A stretch of 64,000 nt of DNA from contig BORH01000004.1 in the NCBI GenBank assembly GCA_018333075.1, forward strand, positions 62,001 to 126,000, read 5' to 3'. Of the stretch, positions 1-8,395 are shown piece after piece (the stretch's first letter is position 1; each line of letters opens with the position of its first letter). The notes under the pieces are model-generated. The model had not been told where the DNA came from, ran no database searches, and worked only from the letters and a program-made list of their open reading frames with translations. The stretch comes from Heyndrickxia sporothermodurans. Its GTDB lineage: Bacteria > Bacillota > Bacilli > Bacillales > Bacillaceae_C. The position numbers and the translations under genes were made by a program.

Positions 1-91
1 TTTTTAGAAAGTGCCTAAGTAATTTATCAATAGCTTAGGAAACACATTTCATTTTATTAATAGATAAATTATTCACCAAGGAGATGATCTT

Positions 92-691
92 ATGTCATAC
101 AACGGCAAATTTTCTGAAATACTGGAGGCTGCATTTAAATATTCCTATTTGAACCTTTTATGGATTGTATTTTCTATTCCATTAGTTACGATTGTTCCTG
201 CAACCGTAGCAGTCCAAGGAGTGATAAAGGAGTGGAGCGCAGGAAATGAGTTACCGATAACAACTACTTTTTGGTCGAATTTTAAAGGCAATTTAACAAG
301 AGGAATATCTGTTAGCTTGCTTCAATTCTTTGTGATATTGGTGCTTGTTGGTGATTTTTTTGTAATGATGAATTTGACTTCAGAGTGGAAAATTCTTGCT
401 GTTGCGATCATTTGCTTATTTCTTTTTTTCTATTTAATGATGACTGTTTATTTACATCCTCTAATGATTGATTTTGAGATGACGTTTCGACAGTTACTTC
501 GTAATGCATTTTTTCTTGCTGCATCTCAGCCTTTTGTGGCCATATTGAACCTAGTAATCATCGGTTGTTTGTTAATCATTTCTTGCCTATTCCCCTTTTT
601 ATTTTTCATCTGTTCCTTTAGTGTAAGCATAATGATTAATTACAGATTGTCAAAGCTAATATTTAGAAAAGTTGAGAAGGTTACAGTGTAA
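92..691 (+). CDS. YesL-like DUF624 membrane protein
   Basis: A 199-residue, strongly hydrophobic protein with about five membrane-spanning stretches (roughly residues 20-40, 75-95, 100-122, 135-160 and 160-185). The N-terminal pattern of a short polar start followed by a segment with NLLWIVFSIPLVTI matches the YesL/DUF624 family, whose members usually sit beside sugar ABC transporters or polysaccharide-use genes. Their biochemical role is not established. The start is supported by AAGGAG about 8 bases upstream. It is followed by an amino-sugar gene set, but a separate promoter lies between, so it may be the last gene of an operon that begins left of the window. Family call is fairly secure; function is unknown. 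Confidence 0.75.
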   Translation: MSYNGKFSEILEAAFKYSYLNLLWIVFSIPLVTIVPATVAVQGVIKEWSAGNELPITTTFWSNFKGNLTRGISVSLLQFFVILVLVGDFFVMMNLTSEWKILAVAIICLFLFFYLMMTVYLHPLMIDFEMTFRQLLRNAFFLAASQPFVAILNLVIIGCLLIISCLFPFLFFICSFSVSIMINYRLSKLIFRKVEKVTV

Positions 692-767
692 TATAAAAAT
701 ATAACTCGTTGGTATTCATTTGTTAGGATACAGCATCGTTAAAATTGTTTAAAAATTGAAATGATTC

Positions 768-796
768 TTTACATTGGATGCTGCCGATTTTATAAT
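768..796 (+). promoter_or_regulatory. sigma-A promoter before the nanE-like gene
   Basis: TTTACA at 768-773 and a perfect TATAAT at 791-796 are separated by 17 bases. This is a near-consensus vegetative promoter firing toward the epimerase gene. CAGCATC (731-737) and its reverse complement GATGCTG (777-783) flank and overlap the promoter. They could form a looped operator for a sugar-responsive repressor, but this is inference. Confidence 0.7.
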
Positions 797-833
797 GAAG
801 ATATATTTCGTCTATTTTATTAATTAAGAAAGA

Positions 834-883
834 AATATCCACTATTATTAAAAGTTTGATCTTCACATATTATGGTGGATATT
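834..883 (+). promoter_or_regulatory. Leader inverted repeat upstream of nanE-like gene
   Basis: AATATCCAC (834-842) and GTGGATATT (875-883) form a 9-bp inverted repeat with a 32-base loop between the promoter and the start codon. It could be an operator or an mRNA leader hairpin. No U-tract follows, so it is not a terminator. Confidence 0.4.
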
Positions 884-932
884 GAGATATATAACTTCTC
901 ATTTTTTCGTAGTCAATGGAAGGAGAAATCCA

Positions 933-1652
933 ATGGAAAGAGAAGATTTATTAAGTAGGTTAAAAGGAAAACTCATCGTCTCTTGTCAAGCATTAGATGG
1001 TGAGCCTTTATCAGGATTAGGTATGATGGGCAATATGGCTAAAGCAGCAAAGGTTGGAGGTGCAGCTGCAATAAGGGCGAATGGAGGGAGTGATGTCAGC
1101 GATATTAAAGCTAAAACAAATTTACCTGTCATAGGTATTGTTAAGCAACACTATGAAAATAGTGAAGTTTTCATCACCCCAACGATAAAAGAAATCGATG
1201 AATTGCTCCAAGCAAAAGCAGATATTATTGCTTTAGATGCTACTACTCGTCTAAGACCAGAGGGTATTTCGCTGGAGGAACTAGTCCAGCATGTAAGAAA
1301 GAAAAGTTCTGCTTTAATAATGGGTGATGTTTCAACTGTGCAAGAGGGAATACTTGCTTCTGAGCTAGGTGTTGATATTTTATCGACAACATTATCAGGA
1401 TATACACCATATAGTCCTCAATTAGAGGGGCCAGATTTTACATTAATAAAGGAACTTACAAGGCTGGTGGATTTGCCAGTTATTGCTGAAGGTAGGATTA
1501 GGAAGCCAGAAGAGGCAAGTAGAGCCTTGCGACTTGGTGCCTATTCAGTTGTTGTTGGCGCAGCAATAACAAGGCCACATTTAATTACAAGAAGGTTTAC
1601 TGATGCTCTAGAAAATTATCTTTCTATAGAAACAGGCAAAATGTGTAACTGA
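933..1652 (+). CDS. nanE: N-acetylmannosamine-6-phosphate 2-epimerase (NanE family)
   Basis: NanE-type TIM-barrel enzyme that converts ManNAc-6-P to GlcNAc-6-P in sialic acid or amino-sugar catabolism. Recognisable segments include LIVSCQALDGEPL near the N-terminus, AAAIRANG, PVIGIVK, IIALDAT, the central LIMGDVST and the C-terminal PVIAEGRIRKPEEA and VVGAAITRP. The start at 933 is chosen because GGAAGGAG lies 7 bases before it; an upstream in-frame ATG at 882 has no such site and falls in the leader hairpin. The resulting 239 residues fit the family. The next gene begins 13 bases after the stop, so the two are co-transcribed. No sialate lyase (NanA) is present in the window. Confidence 0.88.
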   Translation: MEREDLLSRLKGKLIVSCQALDGEPLSGLGMMGNMAKAAKVGGAAAIRANGGSDVSDIKAKTNLPVIGIVKQHYENSEVFITPTIKEIDELLQAKADIIALDATTRLRPEGISLEELVQHVRKKSSALIMGDVSTVQEGILASELGVDILSTTLSGYTPYSPQLEGPDFTLIKELTRLVDLPVIAEGRIRKPEEASRALRLGAYSVVVGAAITRPHLITRRFTDALENYLSIETGKMCN

Positions 1653-1665
1653 GGAGGAGAACCTT

Positions 1666-2742
1666 ATGAAAACATTAAATATAGGTGTAATTGGTGCGGG
1701 TGGAATATCGGATGTTCATTTTCATGCGTATGCAAAAAATGAACAGGCAAATATTTATGCAATTAGTGATTTAAATGAATTAAGAGCGAAAGAAAAGGCA
1801 GATAAATATGGTGCCCAAAAAGTGTATACAGATTATCATGAACTCCTTGCAGATCCTGTCGTAGATGCTGTTAGTGTATGTACTTGGAATAATTTACATG
1901 CACCAATTGTGATTGATGCACTACATGCGGGAAAAAATGTTCTTGTTGAAAAACCGCTTTGTACTACGTTAGAAGATGCATATAAAATTCAAGAAGCAGT
2001 CAAAAAAACAGGGAAAATCCTGCAAGTTGGTTTTGTAAGAAGATTTGGTGAGAATACGCAATTATTGAAAAAGTTTATAGATAATGGTGATTTCGGCGAG
2101 ATTTATTATGCTAAAGCTTCATGTATCAGAAGATTGGGAAATCCGGGAGGCTGGTTTGCAGATAAAGAGCGATCTGGAGGAGGTCCACTAATTGATATTG
2201 GTGTTCATGTAATAGACTTATGTTGGTATTTAATGGGAAGGCCTAAAGTGAAAAGTGTGAGCGGAAATACGTATAATCAATTGGGAAACCGAGCAAATGT
2301 GAAGCATTTATCGTTTTATAAAGCAGCTGATTATGACTCCGAAAAAAATACGGTAGAAGATATGGCGAATGCGGTCATTCGTTTTGAAAATGGAGCCTCG
2401 CTTATGGTAGATGTGAGTTTTACATTACATGCTAAAAAGGATGAAATTACAGCAAAAATATATGGAGATAAAGGTGGAGCAGAAATTGAGCCGGAGCTTT
2501 TCATTGTTTCAGAGAAACACGATACCATTTTAAATATAAGCCCGCAAGTTGATAATGCTACTTTTGATTTTGAAATAGGATTTCAAAATGAAATCAATGC
2601 TTTTGTTGATAGTTGTTTAAATGGTACACCCGTTATTAGTCCGGTAGAAGATGGGGTCGAAATAATGAAGATTTTAACTGGAATATATGAATCTAGTGAA
2701 AAAGGCTGTGAAATTCAATTTACACCTGTTGCTGCTAACTAA
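1666..2742 (+). CDS. Gfo/Idh/MocA-family oxidoreductase
   Basis: 358-residue NAD(P)-dependent dehydrogenase. The N-terminal Rossmann fold shows IGVIGAGGISDVH (residues about 6-18), followed by the family's VEKPLC element around residue 98, whose lysine is normally catalytic. The C-terminal alpha/beta domain carries GGGPLIDIGVHVIDL, typical of the GFO_IDH_MocA fold. GGAGGAG precedes the start, 13 bases after the nanE-like stop. Substrate cannot be read from sequence. The neighbours (amino-sugar epimerase, ROK kinase) suggest oxidation or epimerisation of a sugar or amino sugar before it enters the GlcNAc-6-P pool. Confidence 0.85.
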   Translation: MKTLNIGVIGAGGISDVHFHAYAKNEQANIYAISDLNELRAKEKADKYGAQKVYTDYHELLADPVVDAVSVCTWNNLHAPIVIDALHAGKNVLVEKPLCTTLEDAYKIQEAVKKTGKILQVGFVRRFGENTQLLKKFIDNGDFGEIYYAKASCIRRLGNPGGWFADKERSGGGPLIDIGVHVIDLCWYLMGRPKVKSVSGNTYNQLGNRANVKHLSFYKAADYDSEKNTVEDMANAVIRFENGASLMVDVSFTLHAKKDEITAKIYGDKGGAEIEPELFIVSEKHDTILNISPQVDNATFDFEIGFQNEINAFVDSCLNGTPVISPVEDGVEIMKILTGIYESSEKGCEIQFTPVAAN

Positions 2743-2827
2743 TTCCTTGAAATAGTAGGAGCCTTAAACGTTTGATAGAGATATTTGGAGATTGTTGTTA
2801 ATTGAAAATAAGTGAAGGTGAAGCTTT

Positions 2828-3829
2828 GTGAGTTCCAAAAATGAATATTATATCGGTATTGATATAGGTGGGACGAAGATTGCAGCAGGTATAGTTGGTA
2901 GCGATGGAAATCTATTAAAAAAAGTACTTCGTTCTACACCGACAAATGGAAGAGATGAGGTTCTTTTCGTTCTAAAAGAAATGATATTTGAGTTAATTCG
3001 TTTTTCAGAGCATGAACAGTTAACACCGATTATTGGATTAGGTATCGGAACAGCTGGCCAAGTGGAATTTGAAACAGGTGTTGTTTTAAGTGGAACAACG
3101 AATATTAAGGATTGGAATAATGTACCTTTAAGGGAAGAACTGAGTAAAATTTGTCATCTCCCTGTGTGGGTTGATAATGATGTGAATACTTTAGCAATTG
3201 CTGAAAAGTATTTTGGTAATGCCCAACAGGTTAATAATTTTGTTTGTCTTGCTTTAGGTACTGGTGTTGGTGGAGCTGTTTATACTCCAGCAGGAATGCT
3301 ACGAGGGGCATGGGGGGCAGCTGCTGAACTTGGACATATATCGATAGATTTCAATGGATATCCTTGTAATTGTGGATTCCGTGGATGTTTAGAGCAGTAT
3401 GCTTCTGGTACAGGAATTGCTAAAAGAATGCAAGAAAAAATCACCACTATAACTGATCCGAATCATCCATTATTTGTTTGGAAAGAAAAAGTAGAGCAAG
3501 TCACAAGTAAACAAGTTTTCCAGTGGTTTGAGAAGGGGGATCCAATGGCTAAGGAAGTCATTGATCAAATGATTAAAGCACTTTCGTTTGGTATTGTGTC
3601 TATTATTCATTCATTTAACCCTTCAATGATTATTTTAGGTGGGGGATTGTTAAAACATAACGACTGGATCTGTGAAAAAGTATCGAAGGAAGTTAGAAAG
3701 CTGGGGATTTCCTCGTTGGTTACACCTGTACAAATAATAAAAGCAGGTTTAGAGGATGAAGCAGGGTTAATAGGTGCAGCATATCAAGCGGGGATTTATA
3801 GAGAAACTAGTAGTTTTCTTTCTTTGTAG
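2828..3829 (+). CDS. ROK-family sugar kinase
   Basis: 333-residue ROK kinase, probably phosphorylating a hexose or N-acetylhexosamine with ATP. The N-terminal phosphate-binding loop is IGIDIGGTKIAAG (residues about 9-21). The catalytic Asp is in WVDNDVNTLA. The zinc-binding ROK signature is complete: GHISIDFNG followed by CNCGFRGCLEQYASG. There is no N-terminal helix-turn-helix, so it is an enzyme and not a NagC/XylR-type repressor. The start is GTG, with GTGAAGGTGAAG just upstream. It lies 85 bases after the dehydrogenase. With a NanE-type epimerase in the same cluster, N-acetylmannosamine kinase is an attractive activity but glucokinase is possible. A terminator follows. Confidence 0.85.
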   Translation: MSSKNEYYIGIDIGGTKIAAGIVGSDGNLLKKVLRSTPTNGRDEVLFVLKEMIFELIRFSEHEQLTPIIGLGIGTAGQVEFETGVVLSGTTNIKDWNNVPLREELSKICHLPVWVDNDVNTLAIAEKYFGNAQQVNNFVCLALGTGVGGAVYTPAGMLRGAWGAAAELGHISIDFNGYPCNCGFRGCLEQYASGTGIAKRMQEKITTITDPNHPLFVWKEKVEQVTSKQVFQWFEKGDPMAKEVIDQMIKALSFGIVSIIHSFNPSMIILGGGLLKHNDWICEKVSKEVRKLGISSLVTPVQIIKAGLEDEAGLIGAAYQAGIYRETSSFLSL

Positions 3830-3864
3830 CTACTAACATTGCAAAAATAGTTTATACATTCATC

Positions 3865-3904
3865 AAATAAAAAAAGACATTAAAATATGTCTTTTTTTAT
3901 TTAA
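3865..3904 (+). terminator. Terminator after the ROK kinase operon
   Basis: An AT-rich hairpin: AAATAAAAAAAGACAT pairs with ATGTCTTTTTTTATTT, ending in a U-rich tail on the + strand. It ends the nanE-dehydrogenase-kinase operon. Confidence 0.75.
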
Positions 3905-4130
3905 CAGTCGCACGGATCAAGATTTCTGCGATAACGGACCAGCAATTGGATTAATGATTAATAAGCCAGGAGAGAAAAGGACATTATAGATGCCTGAGAT
4001 TAATTAACAGAAGAAAAGAGGGGGAGTTAGAAAGTTAAAGTTCTAGCTAGTTTAAAATAAAGACCCCAATATCCTAAAATCTCATATTGTTTCATGTACA
4101 AATAAATAATATTAATCCTGTAATAGAAAA
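3905..4130. other. Intergenic stretch with no recognisable gene
   Basis: Lies between convergent transcription units. No ORF with a ribosome site, RNA gene or repeat was recognised. Confidence 0.5.
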
Positions 4131-4171
4131 GGGCAGAAGAGGAGATTCCATTTAGATCTCAAATTCTGCCC
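4131..4171 (-). terminator. Terminator of the 5'-nucleotidase gene
   Basis: GGGCAGAA (4131-4138) pairs with TTCTGCCC (4164-4171). On the minus strand the stem is followed by TTTTCT. It sits about 45 bases beyond the stop of the secreted nucleotidase. Confidence 0.7.
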
Positions 4172-4214
4172 ACTTAATTTTTTATCATTTGCCTAAAAAA
4201 CGGTCATTAATAAA

Positions 4215-6575
4215 TTATTTATTTCCTGCAATGTCTGTAATGCGTCCTTCTATTACTGGGTTCACCGTTTTTAATTGTTGAACATAATCTCTAAGGTTCT
4301 CCCAGTCAGATAAGCCAAGATCGGTTACTCGTCCAGCTTCATATGCTTTTTGAAAGACGGTAAACCCGTCTCCGCCTTTGGCAGTAAAAGCATTTGTTGC
4401 TACAACATAATCAGAGTTTAATTGTAGTTCTGAATAATTACCGTCGTTTCCTTTCACTTCTACTTTTTGAACTCGTTGGCCTACAGGTTTTGAGCTATCA
4501 TACGTAAACTTCATGCCCGCAACATGTAGGAAGCCACCATTTTCATTAGGAGCTTGACTCACACTATGCTCTAACGCTTCAACAATTTCTGAGCCTTTTA
4601 AGGTCATTGTAGCAAGTGTATTTCCAAATGGTAACACTGTTAGAACATCGCCTAAAGTAATGTCGCCTTGTTTAATATCTGAGCGGATGCCTCCACCATT
4701 TTGAAAAGCAATGACAGTATCCTTATTGTATTCCTTTGCTTTGGCAAGCATTCCGTCTGTAATTAAGTTGCCAAGTGCGGTTTCATTTTTACGGACACTT
4801 GGATTAGTAGCAATTCCTCCATCACGAGGGTTGTCTAACGCTGCAAGGGCTGTAGCTCCAGTTGGTGTGTTTCTAACCTCAGCAATTTTTGCAGAGTATG
4901 GCTTTAGTATTTCAGCTGCCTCAGGATCTTCAGTCTTGTCAGAAATCTTGATTAATTGCCCTGCTTGTCCTACGATTCTTCCTTTTTTGTCGAACTCAAC
5001 ATCAAGTGTTCCTAAGTATTCATTGTATTGGTAGGCCTGTACGATAACGGTTGGATCCTTTTTCTTTCCTTTTTCATCCTTGTCCACTACGATAGGCTGA
5101 TCTAATTTTGTATGACTATGGCCACCAATAATTACATCAATGCCTTTCACTTTAGAAGCTAATAATAAATCATTGTCATAGGCTGGATTGTCATCATATC
5201 CTATATGGGTGATGGCAACAATCTTGTTCACACCTTGTTTTTCAAATGCTTTTACTGCTTTATTTGCTGTTTCAATATAATCTTTGAATTCTACTTTCCC
5301 TGGACTTGAAATATCCTTTGTTTCTGCCGTTGTTAACCCAAAGAACCCAACCTTTTCACCGTCTATTTCTTTAATAATGCCATTGTATATCTTTCCTTCT
5401 TTAGGTTTACTTGAAATTAAATCACTAAATAATCCTTTTAGATTCTCATCTTTTGAATAGTCAACGTTAGAACTCACAACTGGGAATTGTGTTCCTTTAA
5501 TAAAATCTGCTAAGGCTTTATGTCCTTCAGGACTAGAGCCCAAATCAAATTCGTGATTTCCTAACGTCATCACATCATATTTCATTAAGTTCATAAATTG
5601 AAGATCAGCTTGTCCTTTGAATTCATTAAAATATAATGTTCCGGAAAAAACATCGCCAGCATCAATCAATAGAGCATGAGGTTTGCTTGCTCGAATTTCC
5701 TTAACAGCTGTTACTTTTTTAGCAATATCATCTATATGTGCATGTGTATCATTGGAATGCATGAATGATAGCTTGAACGTTTCTTTACTCTTTTCGAGAT
5801 CATTAATTGCTTTTTTTAGATCCTCGTCAAATTTCTTGGCTAAAATTCCTTTAATATAACCAAGTTTCTTACCTTCATCTACTTTTTTCTTAATTGCTTT
5901 AATAAGATCATCCGCTTTTTTATGCTCATCATTAGAGATAGCTTTCTTTAGCTCGGTAAATTGATTCTGTACGGAAATAACATAGCTAAGTGCTTTGTCT
6001 GTTTTAGTAAATTTGTTAAGATATGCCTTGGTGAATGCTTGTTTTGCTCCATGGTCTTTTAATAGGTTAATAGATTTTGAAAATTTCTTTACATCGAGTG
6101 AGAATTTTGAATGAATCTTGATAATAGTAGAATCGATATTTCCTTTATGTAAAGCGGTTTCTAATTTTTTGTTGGTTTTGTCTAATGCTTTTGCTTCATT
6201 CACTACTTTAATATATGTAGTAGCATTTTTATAAGGTTTCTCTACCTTTGCGGAAAGCTTAGTCTGCAAGTCTTTTTTTGCTTTTCCTTTTAGCTTATTT
6301 ACTTCTTTTTTCGCTTTCTTTAAGGCGAGTTCTGTCTCTTTATATAGTTTCATATTTGGCAAGCCAAGCTTGTCTTTTGGATACAGTTTAACGCGAGTTT
6401 TGTAGGTTACTTGCTTTTGTAATTTCGCAGCAAGTCTTTCAGCATTCATTACCAGTTTTGAGGCTGTTGTGTTAGATGCTGCTTCAGCCTGAGAGGAAAC
6501 TGCTATTACACTTGTAGCTACTGTGGTTGATAGCACGACCTTTGCTACTTGCATCGCTTTTTTCTTAGAAAACAT
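4215..6575 (-). CDS. Secreted bifunctional metallophosphatase / 5'-nucleotidase (UshA-like)
   Basis: About 786 residues. The start at 6575 (MFSKKKAM...) is preferred because GGGAGTGG precedes it; an ATG 21 bases upstream has no such site. A signal peptide ends near VSSQAEA. Residues about 40-265 are a lysine-rich, helical region without a recognised enzymatic fold. The calcineurin-type metallophosphatase domain follows, with all metal motifs: MHSNDTHAH, LLIDAGDVF, TLGNHEFDLG, ITHIGYDD and IGGHSHTKLD. The C-terminal 5'-nucleotidase domain has FQNGGGIRSDI and a late NAFTAKGGDGF segment. It should release phosphate from extracellular nucleotides or cyclic nucleotides. No cell-wall anchor is seen. 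It has its own terminator and appears monocistronic. Confidence 0.88.
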   Translation of the reverse strand: MFSKKKAMQVAKVVLSTTVATSVIAVSSQAEAASNTTASKLVMNAERLAAKLQKQVTYKTRVKLYPKDKLGLPNMKLYKETELALKKAKKEVNKLKGKAKKDLQTKLSAKVEKPYKNATTYIKVVNEAKALDKTNKKLETALHKGNIDSTIIKIHSKFSLDVKKFSKSINLLKDHGAKQAFTKAYLNKFTKTDKALSYVISVQNQFTELKKAISNDEHKKADDLIKAIKKKVDEGKKLGYIKGILAKKFDEDLKKAINDLEKSKETFKLSFMHSNDTHAHIDDIAKKVTAVKEIRASKPHALLIDAGDVFSGTLYFNEFKGQADLQFMNLMKYDVMTLGNHEFDLGSSPEGHKALADFIKGTQFPVVSSNVDYSKDENLKGLFSDLISSKPKEGKIYNGIIKEIDGEKVGFFGLTTAETKDISSPGKVEFKDYIETANKAVKAFEKQGVNKIVAITHIGYDDNPAYDNDLLLASKVKGIDVIIGGHSHTKLDQPIVVDKDEKGKKKDPTVIVQAYQYNEYLGTLDVEFDKKGRIVGQAGQLIKISDKTEDPEAAEILKPYSAKIAEVRNTPTGATALAALDNPRDGGIATNPSVRKNETALGNLITDGMLAKAKEYNKDTVIAFQNGGGIRSDIKQGDITLGDVLTVLPFGNTLATMTLKGSEIVEALEHSVSQAPNENGGFLHVAGMKFTYDSSKPVGQRVQKVEVKGNDGNYSELQLNSDYVVATNAFTAKGGDGFTVFQKAYEAGRVTDLGLSDWENLRDYVQQLKTVNPVIEGRITDIAGNK

Positions 6576-6728
6576 GTAAAATTCCACTCCCGTCATCTAT
6601 TTAATCTTTAAGAATTACATAATTCAAATTTATTTTACTACATTCATATGTGAAATTTTTAAATTTTTTGTAAATAAAACGTTTTTTTTGTTTGAAAAAA
6701 TTAATCGGAGAAAATAAAGGATAAAAAA

Positions 6729-6748
6729 ACTGTCCGTTTCTGGACAGT
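6729..6748 (-). terminator. Terminator of the thiamine-precursor transport operon
   Basis: ACTGTCC (6729-6735) pairs with GGACAGT (6742-6748). The minus-strand transcript continues into a run of seven U. It lies just after the TatD-family stop codon. Confidence 0.8.
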
Positions 6749-6756
6749 CTTTTAAG

Positions 6757-7533
6757 TTATAAAGAATAAAATTGTTTAGTATTTTTATATATTAGCTGAT
6801 AAACATCATCTTCTGACATTTTTTTCAGATTTGCTATTTTATTAACGGATGGATGAATCATTTTTGGATGGGTCAATTGATTTTGAAATTTACCCTCAAA
6901 AGGCCAAGGACCATCAGTTTCCACCATCATTTGTGTAAGTGGGTACTGTCTTACAAGCTCTTGAATTTCTTTCTCATAGAGAACATCAGGTGTGATTGAA
7001 ATAAAATATCCGTTTTGAATCATTTGTTCAATTGTTTTGGAATCACCTTTAAACCAATGAAAATGGGCTTTTTTAATCGAATATTTTTCAAGTAAGGAAC
7101 AGACAATTGGTGCATCATCATATACTGCATGAAGAACTATAGGTTTATTTAAGGCTGAAGCTTGTTTGATAAATGCCTCAAGTATTACAATATACGGTTC
7201 AAGTGGGATACTAGGTTGTTCTTGTCTTAAATAATAGGGGAGACCAACTTCCCCAACAGCAATCATTTCTTTTTGATGCCGCTCGACAAAATGCTGTAAA
7301 TCGATAATGATCTGCTCCTCAGGAATTTCTTGTTCCGGATGAAATCCGAAAGCAGGTTTGACTCGCTTATCTTGATAGTAAAGTTCTAAATTGTTTTTTG
7401 CTGAGATAAGATCCTTAGATACAGAAATTAATGCCTCCACCTTATATCGGTCCATATCAATCAATATTTCTTTCCGCTCATCCTCTTTATACATATCGAA
7501 ATGTATATGTGCATCAATGATCGAATGAAACAC
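6757..7533 (-). CDS. TatD-family metal-dependent hydrolase
   Basis: A 258-residue TIM-barrel hydrolase. All expected metal-ligand motifs are visible: DAHIHFD at the N-terminus, GEVGLPY, VLHAVYDD, HFHWFKGD and the C-terminal ETDGPWPF. GTG at 7533 is chosen as the start because GGAGGG lies 7 bases upstream and the protein then begins right at the HxH motif; a longer frame starting with MGPVP is encoded by an inserted repeat. It is the last gene of a TPP-riboswitch-controlled transport operon, roughly 100 bases after the ATPase. This context suggests hydrolysis of a thiamine-pyrimidine precursor or breakdown product, not DNA; that is inference. TatD proteins are often annotated as DNases, so substrate is open. 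Confidence 0.8.
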   Translation of the reverse strand: MFHSIIDAHIHFDMYKEDERKEILIDMDRYKVEALISVSKDLISAKNNLELYYQDKRVKPAFGFHPEQEIPEEQIIIDLQHFVERHQKEMIAVGEVGLPYYLRQEQPSIPLEPYIVILEAFIKQASALNKPIVLHAVYDDAPIVCSLLEKYSIKKAHFHWFKGDSKTIEQMIQNGYFISITPDVLYEKEIQELVRQYPLTQMMVETDGPWPFEGKFQNQLTHPKMIHPSVNKIANLKKMSEDDVYQLIYKNTKQFYSL

Positions 7534-7550
7534 GTAAAACCCTCCATTCA

Positions 7551-7577
7551 GGGACGAGGGGACAGGTCCCATGTCCC
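7551..7577. repeat. GGGACAGGTCCC-type repeat, copy 1
   Basis: A GC-richer segment containing the palindrome GGGACAGGTCCC framed by further GGGAC/GTCCC units. It sits between the TatD-family gene and the ATPase gene. A second copy in the other orientation lies at 7638-7663. I recall similar interspersed hairpins from Bacillus genomes, but no search was done. Confidence 0.55.
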
Positions 7578-7630
7578 GATTTTTAAATATTATTTATGCA
7601 CATCCATAATAGGAGGTTAAAACATGGTTC

Positions 7631-8395
7631 TTATTTAGGGACAAGGGACCTGTCCCTCTGTCCTGCTAGTTCGTAGTAGATGCTTTTTTTCCATTGTAGG
7701 AATTCTTCTGTTAATAGGATGTCTTCGTTTCTTGGACGCCCGAATGGGATGGTGAATTCCTTTTTTACGGTTGCTGGTTTGGTTGATAGAACGATTATGC
7801 GATCGGATAGGAAGATTGCCTCTTCTATGCTATGTGTAACAAATAAAATGGAACGTTTGTATTCGGACCAGACAGATAGGAGCCATTTCTGCATTTCTAG
7901 TCTTGTAAATTCATCTAATGCTGAAAATGGTTCGTCTAGACAAATGATGGATTGTGGACTTAATAGACTACGAATAAAGGAAACGCGTTGTTTCATTCCT
8001 CCAGATAATTCGTGTGGATATTTATTTTCATATCCTTTTAAACCCGCACGTTCAATCATGCGTAATGCTTTTTTCTTGTCAACCTTTCCCTTTCCAACAA
8101 TCTCCTGTCCTAAAAGAACATTATTTAATATTGTCCGCCAAGGCAAAAGGGAAGGGGATTGTGGTGTATAGCTAATTGATCCGCGCTTTCCGTTAACCTT
8201 TTCACCATCAACATAAATATCTCCTGAATCTGGATGGCTAATCCCACCGATTAAATGAAATAAAGTACTCTTGCCACTCCCAGATGGTCCTAAAATCGAA
8301 ACGAATTCACCATCAGCGATGGAAAATGAAAGATCCTTAATTACAAGATGATCACCGAATGATTTCGTTAAATGGTTAATTTCAAGTTTATTCAT
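7631..8395 (-). CDS. thiZ: ABC transporter ATP-binding protein (thiamine-precursor type, ThiZ-like)
   Basis: 254-residue ATPase with Walker A GPSGSGKST (about residue 36), Q-loop YTPQSPSLLPW, signature LSGGMKQR, Walker B IICLDEPF and H-loop VTHSIEEA. This belongs to the nitrate/taurine/thiamine-pyrimidine class of importers. Its start overlaps the permease stop by 8 bases, so translation is coupled. Its last residues (QRDRSLVPK) are encoded by a repeat unit, so the natural C-terminus has probably been replaced; the catalytic core is unaffected. Substrate assignment comes from the upstream NMT1-type binding protein and TPP riboswitch. Confidence 0.87.
   Translation of the reverse strand: MNKLEINHLTKSFGDHLVIKDLSFSIADGEFVSILGPSGSGKSTLFHLIGGISHPDSGDIYVDGEKVNGKRGSISYTPQSPSLLPWRTILNNVLLGQEIVGKGKVDKKKALRMIERAGLKGYENKYPHELSGGMKQRVSFIRSLLSPQSIICLDEPFSALDEFTRLEMQKWLLSVWSEYKRSILFVTHSIEEAIFLSDRIIVLSTKPATVKKEFTIPFGRPRNEDILLTEEFLQWKKSIYYELAGQRDRSLVPK
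7638..7663. repeat. GGGACAGGTCCC-type repeat, copy 2, inside an ORF end
   Basis: GGGAC and GTCCC units around the palindromic core AGGGACCTGTCCCT. It overlaps the last codons of the ATPase gene and supplies its final amino acids. Together with the copy at 7551-7577 it flanks a short AT-rich spacer. That spacer contains, on the + strand, AGGAGG and an ATG followed by only three more codons, which I do not regard as a gene. Confidence 0.55.

Noticed and set aside
882-932. Earlier ATG at 882 for the NanE-type gene
   Set aside because: No ribosome site, overlaps the leader inverted repeat, and the family N-terminus begins after 933.
7534-7572. Longer TatD-family ORF beginning MGPVPSS
   Set aside because: The extra codons come from the GGGACAGGTCCC repeat; GTG at 7533 has a proper GGAGG.
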